Shown here: positions 1 to 6,249 of the stretch, in pieces
Numbering within the stretch: position 1 is the stretch's first letter
Layout: each line of letters starts with the position of its first letter
NCBI GenBank assembly: GCA_038116745.1
Contig: JAYODW010000062.1
Coordinates: 1-16,023, forward strand
From: JAYODW01 sp038116745
GTDB lineage: Bacteria; Pseudomonadota; Gammaproteobacteria; Ga0077536
DNA: 16,023 bases
Reading direction: 5' to 3'
Position numbers and translations under genes: made by a program
The notes under the pieces: model-generated
Told to the model about the DNA's origin: nothing
What the model saw: the letters and a program-made list of their open reading frames with translations, nothing else
Database searches by the model: none

Positions 1-635
1 ATCCCAATATCGTCACAATCTACGATGCGGGAGAAGAGCATGATCTGGCGTTCATTGCCATGGAATTCCTCCAAGGCCATGACCTAGTTCGTTACACCAA
101 ACCGGACGCATTGCTACCGCTGCCAACTGTCATGGGAGTGATCTTCAAATCCGCCATGGCACTGGACTACGCCCATAAAAGGAACGTGGTGCATCGGGAC
201 ATAAAACCCGCAAACATCATGTTCGAACCCTCCAGCAAGCAGGTAAAACTGACTGATTTCGGCATCGCTAGAATTACTGACTCCAGCAAAACCAAAACCG
301 GAATGGTGCTGGGGACGCCGTCCTATATGTCCCCAGAACAGTTGTCAGGAAAGAAAGTAGATGGCCGCAGCGACCTGTTCTCGTTGGGGGTAACCTTCTT
401 CCAGATGATTACGGGTAAGCTCCCCTTTCAGGGGGAATCGCTGGCGACCCTGATGTACAAGATCGCAAACGAAGCGCACGATGATCTGCGAAACGTTAAA
501 CCGGAACTCCTCGCCCAGCGTCCGTGTGTCGCTGAAATCATAAACAAGGCCCTGGAAAAAGACGCTGAGAAGCGCTACCAGACAGGGGAGGAGATGGCGC
601 GGGATATCCAGCGATGCGCCAAAAATGCACAGTAA
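1..635 (+). CDS. Serine/threonine protein kinase, C-terminal part (5' end cut by window edge)
   Basis: The frame is open from base 3 and ends in TAA at 633-635. The visible part runs from the middle of the N-lobe (PNIVTIYDAGE, then the hinge at AMEFLQGHDL) through the whole C-lobe. The catalytic loop HRDIKPANIMF lies at about 192-224, with Asp and Asn in place. The Mg-binding DFG is at 255-263. The activation segment carries several Ser/Thr residues (SSKTKTG) before GTPSYMSPEQ, as in Hanks-type bacterial kinases that autophosphorylate. All key C-lobe residues are present, so it should be active. It ends a few residues after the last kinase helix, with no C-terminal membrane segment, PASTA or WD repeats; any sensor or anchor would have to lie N-terminal, outside the window. 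The ATG at 60 is an internal Met, not the start. PP2C and FHA genes follow on the same strand, which suggests this is the writer of a phospho-threonine cassette. Confidence 0.95.
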   Translation, partial: PNIVTIYDAGEEHDLAFIAMEFLQGHDLVRYTKPDALLPLPTVMGVIFKSAMALDYAHKRNVVHRDIKPANIMFEPSSKQVKLTDFGIARITDSSKTKTGMVLGTPSYMSPEQLSGKKVDGRSDLFSLGVTFFQMITGKLPFQGESLATLMYKIANEAHDDLRNVKPELLAQRPCVAEIINKALEKDAEKRYQTGEEMARDIQRCAKNAQ

Positions 636-746
636 CAAAGGGGCACAGAGCACTCTGCTGACGGCGCGTCCGCGTGGCACTTGCCGCTTTGAACGCATCG
701 ATCGGTGTTTCGAAAGGTTGCTCCGTGCAGCGCTGAACCGCGGTTA

Positions 747-1598
747 ATGAAAAATACGCATTGCCAATATTTTATTGAAGCAGCCAACGTCTCTGATACG
801 GGCCGCAAACGTCCCCATAACGAAGACAGCGCTGTTTCCGACGCAAAACTCGGCCTGGCTATCGTGACAGACGGCATGGGGGGCTATAAGGCGGGGGAAG
901 TTGCCAGCGCAATCGCTGCTCAACTCATATTGATTCGAATTCGCGAGCGTCTGAATTCTGCGGACCGGTCGCACCGCGGCGATCACGTAGCCATCGACCA
1001 AAGAAACCTGCCGTCTTCCATGCTCAGAGAAGCCATCAAAGCTGCTAACAGTGCTGTTTTTCGGACAGCGCAAGACGAGCCCGAGTGCACCGGAATGGGC
1101 ACCACCGTAGCGGCGTTGTGGTATCGAGAAGGTCAGATTTTCATTGCCCATGTCGGAGATTCACGAGTGTATAGATTCCGAGACGACCGACTGGAACAGC
1201 TTACCCGGGACCACTCGCTGGTGCAGGAACTGATAGACCGGGGCTTCTATACATCCGAGGAAGCCGCGCAGAACACCCCTAAAAACTTGGTCACCAGAGC
1301 TTTGGGCATCGAGGCAGATGTAGAGGTAGATCTCCAACAACGGCCAGCATCCGACAAGGACCTTTATCTGCTCTGTTCAGACGGCCTCACTGATATGGTA
1401 AATGATGAGGAGATCGGCTTAACCCTCGGTAAATATAGTGCTAATCTTGCCGACGCAGCCGGCGAGCTAATCAGGCTGGCCAACGAAAAAGGTGGGAAGG
1501 ACAACGTGTCGGTGATCTTGGTCAGACCACTTTCCACTTCAGCAGAATCTGAGAAAACGCTGGCTCGAATCAGAAATTGGGTAAAAAGACGCAGCTAA
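747..1598 (+). CDS. PP2C-family (PPM) Ser/Thr protein phosphatase
   Basis: This is a Mn/Mg-dependent phosphatase expected to dephosphorylate proteins phosphorylated by the upstream kinase. The PP2C motifs appear in order: RPHNEDS near the N-terminus, DGMGG with its metal-binding Asp, MGTTVAAL, HVGDSRVYRF, TRDHSLVQELIDRG, CSDGLTDMV with a metal Asp, and GGKDNVSVILV with the last metal Asp. All the metal-coordinating acidic residues I can place are there, so it should be active. It is about 283 residues with no signal peptide or membrane span, and therefore cytoplasmic. I chose the ATG at 747 because it puts the domain close to the N-terminus. A GTG at 705 in the same frame would add 14 residues; neither start has a clear ribosome binding site. 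The gap to the kinase stop is 111 bases, and the FHA gene begins 13 bases after the TAA, so these two are probably co-transcribed. Confidence 0.95.
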   Translation: MKNTHCQYFIEAANVSDTGRKRPHNEDSAVSDAKLGLAIVTDGMGGYKAGEVASAIAAQLILIRIRERLNSADRSHRGDHVAIDQRNLPSSMLREAIKAANSAVFRTAQDEPECTGMGTTVAALWYREGQIFIAHVGDSRVYRFRDDRLEQLTRDHSLVQELIDRGFYTSEEAAQNTPKNLVTRALGIEADVEVDLQQRPASDKDLYLLCSDGLTDMVNDEEIGLTLGKYSANLADAAGELIRLANEKGGKDNVSVILVRPLSTSAESEKTLARIRNWVKRRS

Positions 1599-1611
1599 CT
1601 GGGACAGGACG

Positions 1612-2352
1612 ATGGCGAGACTAGTTCTTAGCATGAATGGGTCAGTACAGGGCGAATTTACCCTGAATAAAGAGCGTGTATCGGTCGGGCGCAAACCCGA
1701 GAACGACATCCAGATCGATAATCTGGCGGTCAGTGGAAAACACGCAATGATCATCACGATCCTTGATGATTCCTTTCTTGAGGACTTGGGAAGCACTAAC
1801 GGGACCTACGTCAACGGTAAGCTGGTCAAGAAACACGCGCTGAGAAACGGAGACGTAATAGGGCTAGGCAAGCACGAACTCAAATATCTGAACGAGCACG
1901 CAAGCGCGGATGATGAGGAGTTTGAAAAAACGATGATCATCCGGCCCGGCTCGGCAAGTGCTGCTGTAGCAGCAGCCAAAGCTGCGGAGCAAGCAGTTTC
2001 TAAGGAGACGCCAGCATCATCACCCCAGGCTCAGCAATCCGTAGCCGGGGGAGCTGCTCCTGCGGCCGGCGGAATGCCACTTGCAAAACTCAAGGTCCTA
2101 AATGGTCCTATCGCGGGCAAAGAACTTGAGTTGACCAAGGCATTGATTACATTAGGTAAACCCGGGACGCAAGTCGCGGTGATCTCCAGGCGCCCCCAAG
2201 GCTACTTTCTGACCCACATCGAAGGTGACGGCAAGAACGACAACTTTCCGATTGTCAATGACCAGTCTATTGGAGCGCAGGCCTACTCTATCCAGAACGG
2301 GGATATTATCGAGCTCGCAGGGATCAAGATGGCGTTTAATACGGTGCGATAG
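1612..2352 (+). CDS. FHA-domain phosphothreonine-binding protein with a second, FHA-like C-terminal domain
   Basis: The protein has 246 residues. Residues about 4-92 form a canonical FHA domain: GR at 26-27, SGKH at 41-44, GSTNGTYVNG at 60-69. These residues bind phosphothreonine peptides in the family. Next comes a short acidic stretch with Thr107 (EKTMII at 105-110), then an Ala/Gly/Ser-rich linker at about 113-156. Residues 157-246 resemble a second beta-sandwich of FHA type (LKVLNGPIAGKELEL at the start, QNGDIIELAG near the end) but lack the GR and SxxH signature, so it probably does not bind phosphothreonine. No signal peptide or membrane span is seen. The start is supported by AGGA just upstream (GGGACAGGACG before the ATG). 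Its place 13 bases after the phosphatase suggests that it reads the phosphorylation state set by the kinase and phosphatase; partners are unknown. It ends 6 bases from the stop of the opposing cyclase gene. Confidence 0.93.
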   Translation: MARLVLSMNGSVQGEFTLNKERVSVGRKPENDIQIDNLAVSGKHAMIITILDDSFLEDLGSTNGTYVNGKLVKKHALRNGDVIGLGKHELKYLNEHASADDEEFEKTMIIRPGSASAAVAAAKAAEQAVSKETPASSPQAQQSVAGGAAPAAGGMPLAKLKVLNGPIAGKELELTKALITLGKPGTQVAVISRRPQGYFLTHIEGDGKNDNFPIVNDQSIGAQAYSIQNGDIIELAGIKMAFNTVR

Positions 2353-2358
2353 CACGCC

Positions 2359-4602
2359 CTACTTTGTCGCATGTGCGAAAACACCGTCCCACTCGTTGGG
2401 GGGTGGAGTACGGCGAAAGTGATGAATGCGCTCGATGTACATCAAATAGAGATCGGGATGCTCTGACGTTTTGGATAGATTGAGGAAGTTCAATTCAGCC
2501 GTATCCCATTCCTGCGCTCGATAAAGACGCAACGTCTCCGCATGTAAACGCAGTTCCTTCTTCAGACTCGCGTCAAGGTCCTCGGCCAGACAGACTGGCT
2601 CAAATATCCCAACGGGTTGAGACCTGCCTTTAACTCGTACGCGATCAACTTCGCGGAAGACGTACTCATGCACGGCTTTGGCAGTGAATTCACTGCAAAT
2701 TACGCTAACGCCATACGCTTTTGTCAGCCCTTCCAGTCTCGAGCCAAGATTAACTGCGTCTCCCAGCACCGTGTAAGCCATCCTGAAAGACGATCCCATA
2801 TTCCCAACAGACATCTGTCCCGAATTAATTCCGATACCGATTCGGATCTCAGGCCATCCGCGAGCACGAAAGCTTTCGTTGATTCCCTCGAGTCTCTCAA
2901 CCATCGCCAAAGCTGCCTGCACAGCGTGGCGAGGATGATCGGAGTCTGCCAGCGGTGCCCCCCAAAAAGCCATGATGGCGTCACCGATGTATTTGTCGAT
3001 CGTTCCTCTGTTGCGGTGGATCTCCTCTGTCATCGGTGTCAGATACTGTCCCATCAGCTCGGACAGTTCCTGAGGAGACAACCCCTCTGAGAGCGCAGTG
3101 AACCCACGTACATCGGAAAATAAGACGGTCAGTTCACGACTTTCAGCTGCAAGCGAGTAGTCATCAGGCGAGCGCGACATTTCGTCCACAAGTTCGCGAG
3201 GGACATACTGGCCGAACAAGCCTGTCAACTGTTGTCGACCGCGAGTCTCAAGAAAGTACCCGAAGGTCATGTGCACGACGAAAAGGGCCACCAGCAGCAT
3301 GACACCCGAGGCTATCGGGAGCACAACACCGTTTATCCAAACAAAATGATTTAAGCCGACAAATATCGCTATCGACGAGAGCCCGAACAAACTGGTTGCC
3401 AGTGGTGCGAGTAGAACACCCGCCAGTGCCATCGCCAGCCCAAAGACAACGAGCAACACAACCTCGGCACCGATGGTGTACTCAGGAAATTGAAGCATTC
3501 GGCCCTGAAGTATTCCGGAGACCAGGTTCGCATGTACTTCGACACCGGGGTAGGCCTCTTGGACCGAAACAGTCCGCAAGTCGTTCAAACCAGGCGCGCT
3601 GGTCCCGACTAAAACGATCTTATCTTTCATCAGCTTGCGATCCGCTTCGCCAGACAGAATGTCAGTAGCAGACACGTACGGGAAACTACCCTGCCGTCCG
3701 CGATAGGGCACGAGGGCCTGCACCGAGCGATCCACTGGCACCACATTGTTGGCCACTCGCAGCCACTCCAATCCCGGGTAACCGCCTGCTTTAAATAAAG
3801 GTTTCTCGAAAATAGGAATGACCTCAGGCTGCCCGAGCACCTGTCGCACGATCTCAAGCGCAAGCGAGCTGTAGTAGTTGTCTTCGAACCTGAGCAACAT
3901 GGGGACGCGTCTCACAACCCCATCCTGATCGGGTTGTTGCGTAAAGTGTCCCTGGCCTGCAGACTTCGCCGCGAGCTCCGGTAGGTTGCCTCCGAATCCC
4001 GATGCTTCTAGAAATCGAACGTTGCGACCTTGAAACACCGAGCGCTGAAACAAGGGCGAAGGCAAAGCGCCAGAGCGATGTACTGCCCCCGCCTCACCCA
4101 TGTTGAAGTAATAACCCAATACCACCGGATACCGACTGATACTCTCCGCAAACGCCGCGTCAAAGTCCAGTTCGCTGCGCAGACGATTCATCTGCTGTTG
4201 AAAGGCATCGTCACTCACGAGTTCATTACGCGAGAGATGCTCAAGCACTCCTAAACCGGAACTCTCATCCGGTTCCGCAAACACGATGTCGAAGCCGACG
4301 ATCTCTACGTCATAGTCCTCGAATAGACGTTCCACGAGATGTGCCAGCTTGTTTCGTGGCCAGGGCCACCGCCCTTCTCGATCAAGACTGCGTTCGTCGA
4401 TGTCGACAATCACGACGCTCTCGTCGATTCCTCCAGGCATCATCCACCGCAGGTGCAGGTCGTACGCCAGATGCTCAACACGCTCCAGAAAATCCAGTCT
4501 CCAGGCAAATGAGGCGTGCAAACAGAATGCCACGAGCACGGCCGCGCAAACCATCAAGCGCAACCAGCTCTCAGTGAGACGCTCGGTCACTTTAATTGTC
4601 AT
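2359..4602 (-). CDS. CHASE2-domain class III adenylate cyclase, membrane-bound
   Basis: The protein has 747 residues and should make cAMP from ATP at the inner membrane under control of an extracytoplasmic CHASE2 sensor. An N-terminal membrane segment (about 17-34) leads into CHASE2 (about 40-370, with the typical VVIVDIDERSL, WPWPR and GFDIVF near its start and DKIVLVGTSAPGLND near its end). Three membrane segments follow at about 376-450, then the cyclase domain at about 490-670. Catalytic residues are present: metal Asp497 (FSDVRGFT) and Asp541 (KYIGDAIMAFWG), Lys537 and Thr611 at the base-recognition positions, and Asn618 and Arg622 (NLGSRLE). The Lys/Thr pair points to ATP and to the class IIIb subgroup, some of which respond to bicarbonate. 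The C-terminal 70 residues are helical, perhaps TPR-like. I chose the ATG at 4602 because GAGGGAG lies just upstream; an in-frame start at 4641 lacks this. It lies 218 bases downstream of nth and converges on the FHA gene. Confidence 0.95.
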   Translation of the reverse strand: MTIKVTERLTESWLRLMVCAAVLVAFCLHASFAWRLDFLERVEHLAYDLHLRWMMPGGIDESVVIVDIDERSLDREGRWPWPRNKLAHLVERLFEDYDVEIVGFDIVFAEPDESSGLGVLEHLSRNELVSDDAFQQQMNRLRSELDFDAAFAESISRYPVVLGYYFNMGEAGAVHRSGALPSPLFQRSVFQGRNVRFLEASGFGGNLPELAAKSAGQGHFTQQPDQDGVVRRVPMLLRFEDNYYSSLALEIVRQVLGQPEVIPIFEKPLFKAGGYPGLEWLRVANNVVPVDRSVQALVPYRGRQGSFPYVSATDILSGEADRKLMKDKIVLVGTSAPGLNDLRTVSVQEAYPGVEVHANLVSGILQGRMLQFPEYTIGAEVVLLVVFGLAMALAGVLLAPLATSLFGLSSIAIFVGLNHFVWINGVVLPIASGVMLLVALFVVHMTFGYFLETRGRQQLTGLFGQYVPRELVDEMSRSPDDYSLAAESRELTVLFSDVRGFTALSEGLSPQELSELMGQYLTPMTEEIHRNRGTIDKYIGDAIMAFWGAPLADSDHPRHAVQAALAMVERLEGINESFRARGWPEIRIGIGINSGQMSVGNMGSSFRMAYTVLGDAVNLGSRLEGLTKAYGVSVICSEFTAKAVHEYVFREVDRVRVKGRSQPVGIFEPVCLAEDLDASLKKELRLHAETLRLYRAQEWDTAELNFLNLSKTSEHPDLYLMYIERIHHFRRTPPPNEWDGVFAHATK

Positions 4603-4662
4603 AGCGGAATCTCCCTCGTACGCACCCAGAACACACAGCACGCTTTTCGGTCTTAAGAAGTT

Positions 4663-4674
4663 CGGAGCGCTCCG
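4663..4674. repeat. 12-base perfect palindrome upstream of the cyclase gene
   Basis: CGGAGCGCTCCG is its own reverse complement and lies about 60 bases upstream of the cyclase ATG, in the 218-base gap after nth. It could be an operator for a dimeric regulator or a small hairpin. No clear -10/-35 pair could be placed next to it, so its role is unknown. The rest of this gap holds nothing I can support. Confidence 0.3.
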
Positions 4675-4820
4675 TAAGCGCCGGCCGCAACGACAGAACC
4701 GAAGGCGATAACCACATGCCCCCCCTTCCTGGCGGCCATTCTCTTCCCATCCAGGCGGCGGCTCCTCTTACATCCCTAGTTCTACTTCCAAGGCCGAGTA
4801 GGAAATATGCCATATCACGA

Positions 4821-5468
4821 CTATCCGCCCGGAACGCTTTTGCTTTTATATCTCCAACGACAGAGATCAGAGATGCGACACGTCTGACATTGCGGCTGGC
4901 GTGCGAGGCATGTGTAGCGCCCGTGAAGAATCAACCAATGGTGCGCGTAAAGCAGGTATCGCTTCGGAACTGCTTTCAAAAGCTTCAGCTCAACCGCCTC
5001 CGGGGTCTTCCCCGTCGCCAGTCCAGTTCTGTTGCCCACCCGGAATATGTGCGTATCTACGGCCATCGTCGGCTGACCGAAAGCAACATTCAACACGACG
5101 TTGGCAGTCTTCCGACCGACACCGGGAAGCGCGACCAGCTCCTCAAACCTCTGCGGCACCTGACCCTGATGTCTTTCCACCAGCAGTTGACTGGTTTTAG
5201 AAATATTTATTGCTTTGGAGTTGAACAAGCCAATTGATTTGATCAGATCACGGATGCGCTCTACTCCGAGCGCTGACATGGACGTGGGATCAGGGCCGTT
5301 GAGGAAAAGCTCAGGTGTTACCCGGTTTACACTGACATCGGTTGCCTGGGCCGAGAGCATAACGGCGACAAGCAATTGGAAGTCTGATTCATAGTGAAGC
5401 TCGGTCTTCGGTTCAGGGCAGTCAGCGGCGAACCGTCTGAACATTTCTTCTCTGTCCGCAACTTTCAT
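4821..5468 (-). CDS. nth: Endonuclease III, DNA glycosylase/AP lyase
   Basis: The enzyme removes oxidised pyrimidines from DNA and cleaves the abasic site in base excision repair. It has 215 residues, close to the 211 of E. coli Nth. The helix-hairpin-helix LPGVGRKTANVVL at 114-126 holds catalytic Lys120, and VDTH at 137-140 holds catalytic Asp138. The 4Fe-4S loop is complete, with Cys187, 194, 197 and 203 in the spacing C-x6-C-x2-C-x5-C. The numbering matches the E. coli enzyme exactly. The ATG start is preceded by GGAAGA at a suitable distance. It lies downstream of the RnfB-like gene (84-base gap) and metG on the same strand and is likely part of the same transcript. In other gammaproteobacteria nth follows the end of the rnf/rsx operon, so the neighbourhood is partly conserved. 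Confidence 0.98.
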   Translation of the reverse strand: MKVADREEMFRRFAADCPEPKTELHYESDFQLLVAVMLSAQATDVSVNRVTPELFLNGPDPTSMSALGVERIRDLIKSIGLFNSKAINISKTSQLLVERHQGQVPQRFEELVALPGVGRKTANVVLNVAFGQPTMAVDTHIFRVGNRTGLATGKTPEAVELKLLKAVPKRYLLYAHHWLILHGRYTCLARQPQCQTCRISDLCRWRYKSKSVPGG

Positions 5469-5552
5469 AGCGTGTTCTTCCAGCCCTAACCAGGGGGCAA
5501 CGAGACCTGCGCGAACGTTAGGCCTGCGTTTCGCTGTAGGCGCCAGGAATGT

Positions 5553-6206
5553 TCAGCTACGTCTAGCGCGGTTCACGGCGCTGAGGACCTGGTTGCGAAA
5601 TTTGTCTTTCGATGCACCTTCTCCACCTAGTTCTACGAGCAGGAACTCCTGAGAACCGGTCTTCTCAATTCGCAGCTTCTTTGCTTCAAAGCGGGCAGCG
5701 GCTCCTGCTGCTTGGCCATGACGGTCTTCGCAAGATGAGCTACGCATTTCGATGCAGTCTGTCGGACAGACGGCAACGCAGAGTTCACAGGCAGGGCACC
5801 AGGCATCCACAACTGAATGCATCAGCCCCTTTGCTCCGACTATTGCATCCACGGGGCAGGCCTCCATGCACTTGGTGCAGCCAATACACCCATCTTCCTC
5901 GATATAGGCCGTCTTCAGCACTAACGGTTCAGGTACGCCCGCCGCAACACCGTTTTCTAAAATCGCCTGTAGAGCATTTCTCGTTCGGGTGCCTCCGGGC
6001 GGGCAGAGGTTCAGGTCTGCTTTCCCCGCGGCTATCGATTCGGCGTAACGCCTGCAGGTGGGGAAACCACATCGGCCACATTGCGCCTGCGGCAGCTCTC
6101 GCCACAGCGCGCTCACCAGGGTTACAACGGCATCGGGGTCTTGAGGTTCGCCGGCTTCAGTTGAGCAATTTTTGCTGACTACCCACGGGATTTCTGTCAT
6201 CGTCAT
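5553..6206 (-). CDS. RnfB/RsxB-like ferredoxin, soluble, with three Fe-S motifs
   Basis: With the ATG at 6206 the protein has 217 residues. It resembles the B subunit of the Rnf/Rsx electron-transport complex. A four-Cys Fe-S domain lies at about residues 43-68 (Cys43, 46, 51, 68; CGRCGFPTC), followed by two bacterial ferredoxin 4Fe-4S motifs, CIGCTKCMEACPVDAI (about 107-122) and CPACELCVAVCPTDC (about 137-151). All twelve cysteines are present. Typical RnfB has a hydrophobic N-terminal membrane helix; here the N-terminus (MTMTEIPWVVSKN) is polar and the protein should be soluble. The C-terminal 60 residues are not the usual Ala/Arg-rich helix. No rnfA, C, D, G or E is present: metG lies upstream and nth downstream. 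In-frame starts at 6209 (TTG) and 6200 (ATG) are possible. It may donate electrons to another cytoplasmic partner; which one is unknown. Confidence 0.9.
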   Translation of the reverse strand: MTMTEIPWVVSKNCSTEAGEPQDPDAVVTLVSALWRELPQAQCGRCGFPTCRRYAESIAAGKADLNLCPPGGTRTRNALQAILENGVAAGVPEPLVLKTAYIEEDGCIGCTKCMEACPVDAIVGAKGLMHSVVDAWCPACELCVAVCPTDCIEMRSSSCEDRHGQAAGAAARFEAKKLRIEKTGSQEFLLVELGGEGASKDKFRNQVLSAVNRARRS

Positions 6207-6249
6207 CAACGGAAATGCCTGTGCCCTTGAGAACAGGTCGGCACTCGAT

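Noticed and set aside
2617..3090. A 157-codon plus-strand frame inside the cyclase gene
   Set aside because: It is fully opposite the conserved cyclase catalytic domain and has no recognisable features.
4592..4813. A 73-codon frame on the minus strand filling the gap between nth and the cyclase gene and overlapping the cyclase start
   Set aside because: Its start lies 7 bases after the nth stop, which is tempting, but there is no good ribosome binding site, the composition (Arg-, Gly- and Pro-rich, scattered Cys) looks non-coding, and no domain is recognisable.
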